A stretch of DNA of 64,000 bases from Aquicoccus sp. G2-2. Its GTDB lineage: Bacteria > Pseudomonadota > Alphaproteobacteria > Rhodobacterales > Rhodobacteraceae. The stretch covers positions 3,447,501 through 3,511,500 of the forward strand of contig NZ_JAYDCK010000003.1 in NCBI RefSeq assembly GCF_034555965.1, written 5' to 3'. Both the position numbers and the translations under genes were made by a program. Of the stretch, positions 29,309 to 38,672 are shown one piece after another (the first letter of the stretch is position 1; each line of letters starts with the position of its first letter). Under the pieces are notes generated by a model. The model saw only the letters and a list, made by a program, of their open reading frames with translations. It did no database searches and was not told the DNA's origin.

Positions 29309-30280
29309 TCACTTCAGCAGCTTGGACAGGTTTTTCGTGGCGTCTTCATTCAGCCAGGTTTTCCATGTGTCCTTGTTATTCTTCAGATAATAAGCCGCCG
29401 TTTCATCGGTGGTGGCATTGTTCTTGTCCTGCCACGCCAGAAGGGCGCTCATTTGCGATGTCTTGAACGACAGGTTCGACATCAGCTTGGTTTCTTCAGG
29501 GTGCGACTCAGTGAATGCCTTGGTCGCAACCGTCAGGATTGGCGCAGTCGGGAAGGCCGACGGCTTGGGGTCTGGGTTGTCGGCGTTCTGGTTGGCGTCA
29601 TGTGCCGCCTTGTCGTAGGGGCCAAGATCCACCTTCACCATGTCGAATTTACCCAAGGGCGTTGTCGGCGCCCAATAGTAGCCGAACCAAGGTTTCTTGT
29701 CGGCGTAGGCCGACGCCATCGAGGTTGCCAGCGTTTCGCCTGAACCGTGGTTAAACACCTTGATACCATGCCCTTCCAGATCGAAGGCCCGTGCCAGGTT
29801 GTCGCTGACGATACGGCAGCCCCAGCCATCGGGGCAGTTGTTGAACATGTCGCCAACCAGATCGGGGTTATCCAGCACGCCCTGAATGGTTTTCAGTTCG
29901 GGGTGCTTTTCAGCGGTGTAGGCGGGGATCCACCACCCTTCGACGCCGCCGGGATCAAGAATGCTGGTCAGTTCGACGACCTTGCCGCTTTTCTTCAGCT
30001 TTTCATATGCCTCACCGGCCGAGTTGGGCCAAAGTTCCGGTACGATGTCGGGCTCGCCGTTCTCTGCCAGTGATGTGACGGCAGGCGTGGTATCGGACGG
30101 GACAACTTTGACGTCGCAGCCGTAACCCTGCTCCAGCAGGAACTTCGCCACGGCGACGTCAATCTTGGCCGACGCCCAGTTCATCTCGGCAATCGAGACC
30201 TGCCCGCAATCGTCAGCCGCCAGCGCCGCGCCAGGGGCGAGGGCCGCGGCCAGAATGGCCCCGCAGATAAAGTGTTTCAT
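29309..30280 (-). CDS. Quaternary-amine ABC transporter substrate-binding protein (OpuAC type)
   Basis: A 323-residue periplasmic protein with a signal peptide ending ALAA/DD (about residue 21). Features of OpuAC proteins: VPSDTTPAVTSLAENGEPDIVPELW, GWWIPAY, and GYYWAPTTPLGKFD, where aromatic residues build the cationic cage for quaternary amines. Paired cysteines (near residues 145-155) may form a disulfide. Betaine, choline or trimethylamine N-oxide are all possible ligands; sequence alone does not decide. First gene of the operon. Confidence 0.87.
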   Translation of the reverse strand: MKHFICGAILAAALAPGAALAADDCGQVSIAEMNWASAKIDVAVAKFLLEQGYGCDVKVVPSDTTPAVTSLAENGEPDIVPELWPNSAGEAYEKLKKSGKVVELTSILDPGGVEGWWIPAYTAEKHPELKTIQGVLDNPDLVGDMFNNCPDGWGCRIVSDNLARAFDLEGHGIKVFNHGSGETLATSMASAYADKKPWFGYYWAPTTPLGKFDMVKVDLGPYDKAAHDANQNADNPDPKPSAFPTAPILTVATKAFTESHPEETKLMSNLSFKTSQMSALLAWQDKNNATTDETAAYYLKNNKDTWKTWLNEDATKNLSKLLK

Positions 30281-30572
30281 ATCGTGTTCTCCTTATTACC
30301 CGGCGATCTTCTCGACCGGTAGCGTGACAACCTTCCCGAGGGAAAAGCCGTTGGCGCAAGGCGGTCTGGTTTCGTGATCGTATGACGCGGAAACTTCAGG
30401 TCATAGAATCGCTGCGCCGGTTGCGTAAGCGGAGGGTAAGAGATAGATTTTTGATTGCAACCAAATGGCTCTGCTGCGTCATTTTGCAGCAGAAAGGGGT
30501 TGGCATCCGCGATGTACTGCGAATGCCAGAGGTGTTCCGAGAAAGCGCCCCGGCGTATATTAGAAACAGAAA

Positions 30573-31388
30573 TCAGCCCTCGAGAAGGGTCTCGGTGCTG
30601 GAGAAAAACATCGCCTGGCTGATCGCCGAGTTGATCTGATCTTCGGTATAGGGCTTGGCGATCAAGAAGGCCGGTTCCGGGCGCTCTCCGGTAAGCAACC
30701 GTTCCGGGAACGCGGTAATGAAAATGACCGGGCAATCGCCGTGATCGTGCAGGATCGTGTTGACCGCGTCGATCCCGGACGAATTGTCAGCCAGTTGGAT
30801 ATCGGCCAGAATCAGATCGGGGGTTTGTTCGTTCGCAAGGCTTTCCGCTGCCGCGCGTGTGCGCGCAATTCCGGTGACAGAATGGCCCATCGCCTTGACG
30901 ATCGCGGAAATATCCATCGCGATGATTGGCTCATCTTCGATAATCATGATGTTGCCGCGCAGGCCGTTGGCCATTTCCGCACGCGCTATGTTTACCAGTT
31001 CGGCGGCCTCTTCGGCCGGGATGTCCATGATTTGACCGATCTCTTCATGGCTGAAGCCTTCAATGCTGCGTAAAAGCAGGGCTTCGCGGGAATCCTTGGT
31101 CAGGTTGGCCAGACGGGTTTGAGTGCGGGCTTCCGGGGTTTCGCCATCGGGCCGCGCCACCGGCGCACCTGACGATGCCCAGATGACGTTGAATGCCCGG
31201 AAAAGGGCGACCTTGGAGGCTACGCCAGCCTCAAGCACGCTGCGATCTGCCACAATCGCCTCAAGCGTGGCAATCGCATAACGGTCGCCGCTCTCCTGTC
31301 TGCCAGTTAGCGCGCGCGCATAGCGACGCAAATACGGAAGTTCATTGCCGATTGTGGCGGCGAGATCGTCCTGGGCGGTGGTTTTCAT
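30573..31388 (-). CDS. phyR: General stress response regulator PhyR
   Basis: A 271-residue protein with the diagnostic PhyR order: an N-terminal sigma-like domain (residues 10-140, including LLLRSIEGFSHEEIGQIMDIP) and a C-terminal receiver domain with Asp196 (LILADIQLA) and KPYTEDQI. When phosphorylated, PhyR binds the anti-sigma NepR and frees EcfG. It is divergent from nepR-ecfG, the usual arrangement. ATG 31388 is chosen by homology. Confidence 0.95.
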   Translation of the reverse strand: MKTTAQDDLAATIGNELPYLRRYARALTGRQESGDRYAIATLEAIVADRSVLEAGVASKVALFRAFNVIWASSGAPVARPDGETPEARTQTRLANLTKDSREALLLRSIEGFSHEEIGQIMDIPAEEAAELVNIARAEMANGLRGNIMIIEDEPIIAMDISAIVKAMGHSVTGIARTRAAAESLANEQTPDLILADIQLADNSSGIDAVNTILHDHGDCPVIFITAFPERLLTGERPEPAFLIAKPYTEDQINSAISQAMFFSSTETLLEG

Positions 31389-31417
31389 GATATCCCCATA
31401 AAAATTTTGTGATCCGT

Positions 31418-31443
31418 GGAACACAACGCAGCAATTCGGTGTT
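31418..31443 (+). promoter_or_regulatory. Probable EcfG autoregulated promoter of nepR-ecfG
   Basis: GGAAC (31418-31422), 17 bases, TGTT (31440-31443), 65 bases before nepR. Autoregulation of nepR-ecfG is usual in alphaproteobacteria. The first base of the -10 is T instead of C. Confidence 0.65.
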
Positions 31444-31507
31444 AGGTTCACGATGTGGTGAAAAAAATGGCTGCAGGCATGACAATAACAACTTTAATAT
31501 AATCGCG

Positions 31508-31693
31508 ATGGCAAAGAAACCTGGAATGACGACACTTGATGATCAGGTGATGGAGAACGTTCGGCGCTTGTACCGCGAGACGGCGGAAGAGGGCGTGCCG
31601 GAGCGATTCATGACACTCCTGAAACAGTTGCGAGAAGCGGAAGAAGAGGATTCAGACCCTGAAGACGCGGGGGATGATGAAAATGACTGCTGA
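31508..31693 (+). CDS. nepR: Anti-sigma factor NepR
   Basis: A 61-residue protein with the NepR core VRRLYRETAEEGVPERFM followed by LLKQL, then an acidic tail (EEEDSDPEDAGDDENDC). NepR holds EcfG inactive until phospho-PhyR captures it. The stop overlaps the start region of ecfG by up to 20 bases, indicating coupled translation. Confidence 0.9.
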   Translation: MAKKPGMTTLDDQVMENVRRLYRETAEEGVPERFMTLLKQLREAEEEDSDPEDAGDDENDC

Positions 31694-32249
31694 TCCGGAT
31701 ACCACACCAGATCCCAAGGATGAATTGTTGGAGCACCTGCCAGCGATGCGCGCTTTTGCGCTCAGTCTGTCGCGAAACGGCGCGACCGCAGATGATTTGG
31801 TGCAGGATGCAGTCGTCAAGGCGTGGAGCAATTTCGACAAATTTCAGCCCGGCACGAATCTCAGGGCGTGGTTGTTCACGATCCTGCGTAACACCTATTA
31901 TTCGCAATTCCGCAAACGCCGCCGCGAGACGGAAGACCCTGACGGCGTGATGGCTGCGGACCTTTCGGTGTCGCCCCGGCATGACGGGCGGCTCGCGATC
32001 AGAGATTTTCGGGCCGCGTTTCGGAAACTGCCGGATGAACAATGCGAGGCATTGGTATTGGTCGGAGTCGAGGGGTTTACCTATCAGGAAGCGGCTGAGA
32101 TGTGCGGTTGCGCGGTCGGCACGATCAAAAGCCGCGTCAATCGCGCCCGCAAACGGCTTTCGGAATTAATGCATCTCGAAGATGAGGGCGTAATCGATCT
32201 GACCGATGCCGCCATCGCGGCGGTCGTTTCCGACAAGAAGGCCGTATGA
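31674..32249 (+). CDS. ecfG: General stress sigma factor EcfG
   Basis: A 191-residue ECF sigma factor. Region 2 includes LVQDAVVKAWSNFDKFQPG and LRAWLFTILRNTYYSQFRKRRR; region 4 includes LPDEQCEALVLVGVEGFTYQEAA and GTIKSRVNRARKRL. Position beside nepR and phyR identifies it as EcfG. Three possible ATG starts lie close together (31674, 31677, 31683). It recognises GGAAC-16/17-CGTT promoters, many of which surround it here. Confidence 0.93.
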   Translation: MMKMTADPDTTPDPKDELLEHLPAMRAFALSLSRNGATADDLVQDAVVKAWSNFDKFQPGTNLRAWLFTILRNTYYSQFRKRRRETEDPDGVMAADLSVSPRHDGRLAIRDFRAAFRKLPDEQCEALVLVGVEGFTYQEAAEMCGCAVGTIKSRVNRARKRLSELMHLEDEGVIDLTDAAIAAVVSDKKAV

Positions 32250-34003
32250 CCGGGCAGGGGCGTGATGGTGTTGCCCTGCTGAGCGTGTCACGGTTGACGG
32301 TGCGCCTGATTATCATTCTGAGTCTGGCAATCCTGCCCCTTGGCCTTGTCTCGATGTATCAAAGCTGGCGCGTGCTGACGGAAAGCCAGGCGCTTTCAGA
32401 GGCCAACCTACTGGACCGGACGCGCCGCGCGGTGCGCCTTGAACGGGATATGATCGAACATACGTTCGGTGCCGCCAAGGCGTTGGCCGGGGTTGTGGCC
32501 ACGCTGGATGCCGATCCTCAAACCTGCGGCGCGCCCTTTGAGTTGATCGTCAAGGCAGAGCCGACATTTTCCTTTGCGGGGTATGTAAACGACGAGGGCA
32601 AGATTATGTGCGCCTCGAATGGCGCGGCTGGCTCGATTGCAAAAACCTCGTTTTTTCGTGACATGATGGAGACAAAGGGCAGAAGCCTGCACCCGGCCTC
32701 CAACGTGGCGGATGAGGGCCGGGCAGTGTTCAGCTTTGCCGTTCCGGTGCAGCACAACGCCGTGCGCGGTCGGGTCTGGATCGCGGTTCCGATAGAAGAC
32801 GCAAATCGCCTGCTGGCCGAAGATAGCGACATGGTCGATCTGGTTTTGTTCGACAAAAGCGGCGAGGTCCTTGCAACCGAGCAGTTTTCAGATGATCGCC
32901 GGAGCGTGCTTCCGGCCCAGCGTCAATTGGCCGATCTGCCTGCACCCAAGGGCTATACCTTCAACGCGACCAACTGGTCAGGTGAGCCGCGGGATTTCGC
33001 CATTATCCCAATCGTCAACGATACGATCTTTGCGCTTGGAAGCTGGCAGCCGAGTTCCGATCAGTTCACGATGCTGTCATGGCGCAGTCTGGGGCTTTAT
33101 CTGCCTGCGCTTATCTGGCTGACCTGCATTGTTGTGGCGGTGGCCGGGCTGCACCGGATGGTGATCCGGCATTTCGACCGCATTCGCCAGTGGATGCGGC
33201 GTTACGCCGATCATCGGATGGATTTCGAGAACGCCCGGCTTGATGGTGCCCCCGAAGAACTTGAGGCGGTTGCCGAAACTTTTCGAACGATGACGCGCCG
33301 GATCGCCGGGCAGGATCAACAGCGCGAGGAGGATCTGAAGGAAAAGACGGTTCTGTTGCGCGAAGTGCATCACCGTGTGAAGAACAACTTGCAGGTCATT
33401 TCGAGCATAATGAACATGCAGGCCCGCAACGCGCAAAGCGAAGAGGCCGTGCGCCTGATCCGCCGCTTGCAGGATCGGGTGATGGCGTTGGCGGCGATTC
33501 ACCGGCATCTTTATCTATCGCGCAAATTGTCGGTCATGCGGGCTGATGAATTGTTGCGCGATATCGTGGGTAATCTGGTGGTGATCAGCGATACCGACCC
33601 GGAGGGCAATCCGGTGAAATTCTCGACCCATTTCGACCCGGTGCCGATCACTCCCGAGCAATCCATGCCATTATCGTTGATCCTTACAGAGGCCGCGACG
33701 AACGCGGTAAAATATTGCGGCTCCGAGAAGGGCGGGCATTGCTGGATCGACATTGCGTTGCAGGCCCGCGAGGATGGCCGTGTGTGCCTGAGCGTCGTCA
33801 ATTCCTGCGCACCGATTGTCGCCGCGCAGAGCGCCTTGGCCGAACCCGGCCTTGGTATCGGTCTGATCGAGATATTTACCGCCCAGCTTGACGGCACGCT
33901 CGAGCATAAGCGGCTTGAGGATCGCTATGAGCTGCACATGCTCTTTACCCCCGCGACGCTTGAAGATCACGATGATGAAGAGGCGGAGGACGACAGCGCC
34001 TGA
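32246..34003 (+). CDS. HisKA_2/HWE-type sensor histidine kinase, probable PhyR kinase
   Basis: A 585-residue kinase: membrane helix at about residues 18-38, a periplasmic sensor domain of about 240 residues, a second helix at about 282-303, a short HAMP-like linker, and a HisKA_2 phosphorylation site in EVHHRVKNNLQVI (around residue 374), followed by an ATP-binding domain with ILTEAATNAVKY and GLGIGLIEI. It overlaps ecfG by ATGA, so it is co-made with the stress module and most likely phosphorylates PhyR. The sensor domain shows no known ligand motif. Confidence 0.88.
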   Translation: MTGQGRDGVALLSVSRLTVRLIIILSLAILPLGLVSMYQSWRVLTESQALSEANLLDRTRRAVRLERDMIEHTFGAAKALAGVVATLDADPQTCGAPFELIVKAEPTFSFAGYVNDEGKIMCASNGAAGSIAKTSFFRDMMETKGRSLHPASNVADEGRAVFSFAVPVQHNAVRGRVWIAVPIEDANRLLAEDSDMVDLVLFDKSGEVLATEQFSDDRRSVLPAQRQLADLPAPKGYTFNATNWSGEPRDFAIIPIVNDTIFALGSWQPSSDQFTMLSWRSLGLYLPALIWLTCIVVAVAGLHRMVIRHFDRIRQWMRRYADHRMDFENARLDGAPEELEAVAETFRTMTRRIAGQDQQREEDLKEKTVLLREVHHRVKNNLQVISSIMNMQARNAQSEEAVRLIRRLQDRVMALAAIHRHLYLSRKLSVMRADELLRDIVGNLVVISDTDPEGNPVKFSTHFDPVPITPEQSMPLSLILTEAATNAVKYCGSEKGGHCWIDIALQAREDGRVCLSVVNSCAPIVAAQSALAEPGLGIGLIEIFTAQLDGTLEHKRLEDRYELHMLFTPATLEDHDDEEAEDDSA

Positions 34004-34419
34004 GCAAACCCGCTGTTTTCGCGCAAGCGTCGCCACGGTGTGCGGGCGGTCGTGGTGAGCGCGTCCCGAACCATCCATGCGGGCAACTGCGCGTGCGGTG
34101 GGTTCGGTCTGGCGCGGGACGTGGCCCTTTAGCGTTTTGCAGTAACCTCAATCACGGGCTTTGGAGGAACGCAGCGCAAGGGATGAGCGCACGCAAGCGC
34201 CCCGCCTTTGCCTGATGTCTCAGGTTAAAGGCGGGACGCTTTAGCCATTTTGTGCATGTGTTTCGTGATCAATCACGACGTATGGTGCGACGATCCATTT
34301 CGGATTTATTGAAAGCCGACATGCGATGCACCTCAAAGGTCCATAGGCATCGCCCGCACCGGCCGGAACGGCAGCCAGTCAAAGCGCGGATGGCGCCTAT
34401 GGATACTGTTTAGATGGCG
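34004..34419. other. Non-coding stretch with a stem-loop after the kinase
   Basis: No gene is supported. A 9-bp stem CCCGCCTTT (34201-34209) with AAAGGCGGG (34227-34235) encloses a smaller CCTGA/TCAGG hairpin and is followed by a short T-rich stretch; it may end the kinase transcript. A weaker repeat, CCATAGGC/GCCTATGG, spans about 34340-34403 near the CsbD stop. Confidence 0.5.
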
Positions 34420-34617
34420 TCAAGCCTGACGGCTCCACTCATCAACTTCACGCTCGGCCTCGTCCTTCGCCTTGCCGTATTTCTCCTGCACAAGGCCGAC
34501 CATCTGGTCGCGGCGTCCATCGATGCGATCAAGTTCGTCATCTGTCAGATCGCCCCATTTGGCCTTTGCTTTGCCTTTCAACTGTTTCCAGTTACCTTCA
34601 ATCTGATCCCAGTTCAT
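34420..34617 (-). CDS. CsbD-family stress protein
   Basis: A 65-residue protein of standard CsbD form: MNWDQIEGNWKQLKGKAKAK at the N-terminus, then LTDDELDRIDGRRDQMVGLVQ and EVDEW. CsbD proteins are abundant in general stress responses of many bacteria; the molecular role is unknown. AAGGAGA precedes the start. It has a perfect EcfG-type promoter, divergent from that of the AI-2E transporter gene. Confidence 0.93.
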   Translation of the reverse strand: MNWDQIEGNWKQLKGKAKAKWGDLTDDELDRIDGRRDQMVGLVQEKYGKAKDEAEREVDEWSRQA

Positions 34618-34655
34618 AATAATCTCCTTTCATTGGTTGCTGCTAATGCCGGGTC

Positions 34656-34681
34656 AACGACTTCCAGCGCGCGAGAGTTCC
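34656..34681 (-). promoter_or_regulatory. EcfG-type promoter for CsbD gene
   Basis: Minus strand: GGAAC (34677-34681), 17 bases, CGTT (34656-34659), 39 bases before the start. Confidence 0.85.
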
Positions 34682-34771
34682 CTCGGATATTTATTTAGTC
34701 TCGAATTACGCAGCGGGTTCGGCATGCCGCTCCACCTCAGGCCCGTTTAGGCCCCCTCAGGCCCATGTCAG

Positions 34772-34797
34772 GGAACTATTCGGCGTTGCAGCGCGTT
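34772..34797 (+). promoter_or_regulatory. EcfG-type promoter for AI-2E transporter gene
   Basis: GGAAC (34772-34776), 17 bases, CGTT (34794-34797), 29 bases before the proposed TTG start. Confidence 0.8.
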
Positions 34798-34825
34798 AGA
34801 TGGCTATCGACGAGGGGGGCTGCAA

Positions 34826-35905
34826 TTGGACGCAATAGACAGGGCCGCGAAACTGGCAGTGATCGCCGTGGGCGTGATCGCATGCTTTGCCGCGCTCGAC
34901 GCGCTTGAATCGATTGCCGCCCCGACGGCTCTGGCGCTGGTTACGGGTATTGTGCTGTCGCCGCTGTCGTATTTCTGGGAACGGCGTGGGTTTTCACCGC
35001 TGATTGGCGCGTTGCTTGGGCTTGTGGGAACGCTGGTGATCGTTGCCGGGCTGATGTTGACCTTTCAGCCGGTCATCGCTCGCCTCGTGGAGCAGGCGCC
35101 AAAAGTCTGGTCCGACATGCGCGATGCGATTGAGTTCGTGCAGCATTTCGTCAGGGGTATGCAGGAGGCGCGCGAAGAGGTCGAGAAGGTGGTGACCCCC
35201 GCCGCTGACGCCGCAAGCAAGCTGTCCAATGCGGGCGATGCAGCGCCCAAGGGCGAAGGGCTGGGCTTGCCTACGGTCTCGGACGCGTTGCTGGCGGCAC
35301 CTGCCGTGCTGTCGCAGATCCTGATCTTTGCGGGGGTTTTGTTCTTCTTCCTGCTGACACGCCGCAACCTTTATGACTGGGTGGCCAGCCAACTGCCGGG
35401 AGGCAACACGGATCATCCGCGCGCGTCCCTCAGAGAGGCGGAGAATCTGGTGTCGCGTTATTTTCTTACCATCACGCTTATTAATGCCGGTCTTGGGGTT
35501 GTCACTGCCGGGATGTTGCAGATTTACGGAATGCCGGGCGCTGCCGGACTTGGCGTGGTGGCGTTCTTGCTGAATTTCATTCTTTACCTTGGGCCAGCGG
35601 TGTTTTTCTGCTCGCTTGTGTTCGCGGGCATAGGTGTGTTTGACGGGGTTATGGTGGTTCTGCCTGCGCTTACCTTTCTTGGTCTCAATACTATCGAGGG
35701 GCAGCTCGTGACGCCGACGCTTGTCGGGCGTCATATGCAGCTCAACCCGCTGGTTGTGTTTCTGGCGCTGGTCTTTGGCATCTGGCTTTGGGGGCCACTT
35801 GGCGGGATCGTGGCGATCCCGGTTGTCTTGTGGCTTCTCGTGGTGACCGGCGTGCTTCCTCGGGAGGTTGCTGACGCATCTCTGGAAGAGGCAAAACGCC
35901 CCTAG
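34826..35905 (+). CDS. AI-2E-family (TqsA/PerM-like) transporter
   Basis: A 359-residue membrane protein of the AI-2E transporter family: about eight hydrophobic segments, a central amphipathic stretch (residues 85-150), and the C-terminal block NTIEGQLVTPTLVGRHMQLNP then WGPLGGIVAIP, which is the family signature. The start is probably TTG 34826, with GAGGGGGG 6 bases upstream; no ATG is nearby. Substrates are uncertain; the family also includes sodium-proton antiporters. Confidence 0.82.
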   Translation: MDAIDRAAKLAVIAVGVIACFAALDALESIAAPTALALVTGIVLSPLSYFWERRGFSPLIGALLGLVGTLVIVAGLMLTFQPVIARLVEQAPKVWSDMRDAIEFVQHFVRGMQEAREEVEKVVTPAADAASKLSNAGDAAPKGEGLGLPTVSDALLAAPAVLSQILIFAGVLFFFLLTRRNLYDWVASQLPGGNTDHPRASLREAENLVSRYFLTITLINAGLGVVTAGMLQIYGMPGAAGLGVVAFLLNFILYLGPAVFFCSLVFAGIGVFDGVMVVLPALTFLGLNTIEGQLVTPTLVGRHMQLNPLVVFLALVFGIWLWGPLGGIVAIPVVLWLLVVTGVLPREVADASLEEAKRP

Positions 35906-36021
35906 CCTTGTTAAATGTCACCCAGAACCGACCGACAGGTTAAGACCTGCAAGAGCCTTGAAACGGCAGGGGAATCTGGGGTTTCGAGCCGGTCGAGTGT
36001 CGCGTAGCGGCTCAATTTCCC

Positions 36022-36843
36022 TCAGACAGTTGCAAACCACGCCCCCAGCATCCAGATGCCCATCCCGGCCATGACAAGGTTCTCGGTAAGAGATGTGAAC
36101 CCCAGCGGCACGTTGGACCCGCCGCCGACGCAGGCGCATTTCAACTCGCGCTTGTCGATATAGACGGCCTTTATAACGCTCACTGAACCGATAGTGCCGA
36201 TAAAGATGCCGACAGGGGCGACCAGCCAGATCAAGGCACTTCCTGCGCCGATCAGGGCCATCATTCCGACCCCGGTCCAGAGTTCGAGGAACGGGTAAGC
36301 ATATCCGTAGGGCACATAACGGCGTGCCAATAAGTCATAGCCGAGAAATCCGTTTACGAAGCCGCCCACATCCTGAAGTTTCTGAATTGCGAGGGCCGCC
36401 ATCGAGATTGCAAAGAACCATTTGAGCCAAGCCAGAACGGGAAAACCGCCGTAAAGATTGAGGACGATTGCCAGAGCCATCAAGGCGGTTGAGCCGAAGA
36501 TCGCGATGATGGGTCGGTAGGTCGTTTCATCTTCGGCCAGCACCTTCATACCGAAGTATTTTTTCAAATCGGTGTAGCCGCCTATCCGTTCGGCGTTGAT
36601 AAAGGTCTGTGGCGTCGTCTTGACGTCATGAGCGGCCATGAAGGCATCTACCTCTTCGCGGCTTTCCAACAGATTGTCATCAATCTGGTAACCTTTGCGG
36701 CGCAGCAGCGACCGGGATTTGAGCCCGAAAGGGCAGAGGTGCCCCGGCATGTCCATCCGGTAAAGCGATGCCGTCTTCCCATTCCCTTTGCTTTTTTCAC
36801 GTGCCCTTTGTGGGCCGTCGGTTGAGAAGCTGTTTTCCGTCAT
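36022..36843 (-). CDS. Glutaredoxin-like domain fused to MauE-like membrane domain
   Basis: A 273-residue fusion. Residues 25-95 are glutaredoxin-like with a single-cysteine active site CPFG (Cys37) and TTPQTFINAERIGGY, the glutathione-binding TxP pattern. Residues about 105-270 form four membrane helices of the MauE/DoxX type, with a late KCACVGGGSNVPLG loop carrying two cysteines. This layout suggests electron transfer across the membrane in thiol or copper handling. ATG 36843 is chosen for AAAGGAAA upstream. It is divergent from a CsoR-type regulator with a shared operator. Confidence 0.75.
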   Translation of the reverse strand: MTENSFSTDGPQRAREKSKGNGKTASLYRMDMPGHLCPFGLKSRSLLRRKGYQIDDNLLESREEVDAFMAAHDVKTTPQTFINAERIGGYTDLKKYFGMKVLAEDETTYRPIIAIFGSTALMALAIVLNLYGGFPVLAWLKWFFAISMAALAIQKLQDVGGFVNGFLGYDLLARRYVPYGYAYPFLELWTGVGMMALIGAGSALIWLVAPVGIFIGTIGSVSVIKAVYIDKRELKCACVGGGSNVPLGFTSLTENLVMAGMGIWMLGAWFATV

Positions 36844-36955
36844 TGTCTTTCCTTTCGTATCAAGCGCCACCGTCGCAGACATCAGAGCCGCCTCTCATTG
36901 CGCATCTTGAGGATGTTCGTATTCGAAGGGCCGCCCGCTTCTTTTGCCGTTTCAG

Positions 36956-36974
36956 TATACCCCCTATAGGTATA
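36956..36974. promoter_or_regulatory. CsoR-type operator
   Basis: TATACC-CCCTATA-GGTATA: an inverted repeat with C/G-rich centre of the kind bound by CsoR-family repressors. It lies between the divergent glutaredoxin-MauE and CsoR genes, so the regulator probably controls both. Confidence 0.65.
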
Positions 36975-37015
36975 TATTAACCCAAGAAGATCGCTAAAGT
37001 TCCGTGGAGATCGAA

Positions 37016-37288
37016 ATGAAGCAGGACAAACAGTTGACGCTCGACAGGCTTGCACGGGTGGAAGGTCAGGTGCGTGGAATTGCGAAAATGGTTCAAGCCG
37101 ACCGCTATTGCGTCGAAATCCTGACCCAGATCGCGGCGGTTCGCTCGGCGCTGAAAGGGGTGGAGCGCGTGTTATTGGAAAACCACGCCCATCATTGTGT
37201 CGAGGACGCCATAGACAGTCGTGATCCCAAACAACAACGCGAAAAATTCAACGAGCTGATCGCGTTGCTACAAAAAGCGCAGCCTTAG
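37016..37288 (+). CDS. CsoR/FrmR-family metal- or thiol-sensing repressor
   Basis: A 90-residue all-helical regulator of the DUF156 family: [16 protein letters not shown] and [19 protein letters not shown]. Cys32, His57 and Cys61 keep the Cys-x24-His-x3-Cys spacing of copper-sensing CsoR, which favours Cu(I) over formaldehyde or persulfide sensing. ATG 37016 has GGAG upstream; GTG 37004 is a less likely start. The operator and divergent gene suggest a small copper or thiol response unit. Confidence 0.87.
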   Translation: MKQDKQLTLDRLARVEGQVRGIAKMVQADRYCVEILTQIAAVRSALKGVERVLLENHAHHCVEDAIDSRDPKQQREKFNELIALLQKAQP

Positions 37289-37375
37289 AGCCGTCGACTG
37301 GCATGACGCCGCGCCAAAGAACGTCTCTCCTTTGCGTAAACGGAACCGATCAGGAGGCCGACGAGTTGCATCTCC

Positions 37376-38602
37376 ATGACTGAGATTGAGAATGCGACAT
37401 GTCTGATTGCAGGCGGTGGGCCTGCGGGATTGATGTGCGGATGCCTTTTGGCGCGTTCAGGTGTGAATACGATCGTTCTGGAAAAGCACGAAGACTTTCT
37501 ACGAGACTTTCGCGGTGACACAATACATCCCTCGACGCTGGAAATCATGCATGAGCTGGGCGTGTTGGAGAATTTCCTGCGTTTGCCACATCAGGACGTG
37601 AGCTACGCCGAAGCCGACATTGCCGGGACATCTGTTCGGTTGGCGGATTTCACGCGTCTTCCGGTGCAACATCAGCGGCTTGTTCTGATGCCACAATGGA
37701 ACTTCCTCAATTTCATTTCCCAAGAGGCAAAAAAACTTCCGAATTTCAAACTTCTGATGAAGACAGAGGCAAAATCCATTTTGCGCGAGGGTGAGCGTGT
37801 CTCGGGTTTGCGCGTTGAGGACGAAAAGGGCGAACGGGATATTCACGCCAGTGGATTGGTTATTGCTGCGGACGGGCGCAATTCTCGACTTCGTGACGAC
37901 GCGGGCCTTCTTGTAAACACTATCGGCGCTCCCATGGATGTGTTGTGGTTCAAGCTGAACCACCGCGCGAACGATGATCAGCAAGTGATAGCCGGTCGCG
38001 TAGAAAGCGGACAATTTCTTGTCATGATTTATCGCGGTGATTATTGGCAGTGCGCGTTGATTATCTGCAAGGGAACAGCCAAGAGCATCAAGGCCAGAGG
38101 AATAGAGGATTTTCGTAGACGAGTTGCAAAACTGGCCAAACGTGACACTGCGGAAGAGATTAAAAGTTGGGATGACGTAAAACTGCTGGCGGTTCAGATT
38201 GACCGGCTCAAGGAGTGGCACAAGCCGGGGCTTCTATTCATAGGCGACGCGGCGCATGCGATGTCTCCGATTGGGGGAGTCGGCATTAACCTTGCAATTC
38301 AGGATGCCGTCGCTGCCGCCAATCTTCTGTATGAACCCCTTGGGAGCGGTCAAATTGAAGAAGGTGACCTTGCCCGTGTGCAACGCCGACGCGCATTTCC
38401 GACCTGGGCCACGCAGCAGCTTCAGATCGCAATACAGAAACGCGTTATTGGTCCCACTCTGAGGGGTGCAAATCCACGGGTCATATGGCCCATCAAATTG
38501 ATGCAATACTGGCCTTGGCTTCAACGATTTCCTGCCCGCGTCATCGGCCTTGGATTTCGTCCGGAGCATGTTCATTCGCCTCTGAAGCTCGAGTCTTTGT
38601 AA
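37376..38602 (+). CDS. FAD-dependent monooxygenase (PHBH fold)
   Basis: A 408-residue flavoprotein with CLIAGGGPAGLMCG (FAD), VIAADGRNSRLR (DG motif) and GLLFIGDAAHAMSPIGGVGIN (GD motif), which together define class A flavin monooxygenases. Substrate unknown; TIHPSTLEIMHELG resembles enzymes acting on aromatic or polyketide compounds. It lies 88 bases after csoR on the same strand and may be a separate unit. Confidence 0.85.
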   Translation: MTEIENATCLIAGGGPAGLMCGCLLARSGVNTIVLEKHEDFLRDFRGDTIHPSTLEIMHELGVLENFLRLPHQDVSYAEADIAGTSVRLADFTRLPVQHQRLVLMPQWNFLNFISQEAKKLPNFKLLMKTEAKSILREGERVSGLRVEDEKGERDIHASGLVIAADGRNSRLRDDAGLLVNTIGAPMDVLWFKLNHRANDDQQVIAGRVESGQFLVMIYRGDYWQCALIICKGTAKSIKARGIEDFRRRVAKLAKRDTAEEIKSWDDVKLLAVQIDRLKEWHKPGLLFIGDAAHAMSPIGGVGINLAIQDAVAAANLLYEPLGSGQIEEGDLARVQRRRAFPTWATQQLQIAIQKRVIGPTLRGANPRVIWPIKLMQYWPWLQRFPARVIGLGFRPEHVHSPLKLESL

Positions 38603-38672
38603 GCGTCGCGGGACGCAGATGGAGACCGGCGCTCGCGCGGTCCCCGTCCGGACCGCGCTAAGCCGCGTCACG

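Noticed and set aside
29309-30280. Naming the binding protein TmoX (trimethylamine N-oxide)
   Set aside because: The genes usually linked to TMAO breakdown are not in the window and the binding-site residues do not decide between betaine, choline and TMAO.
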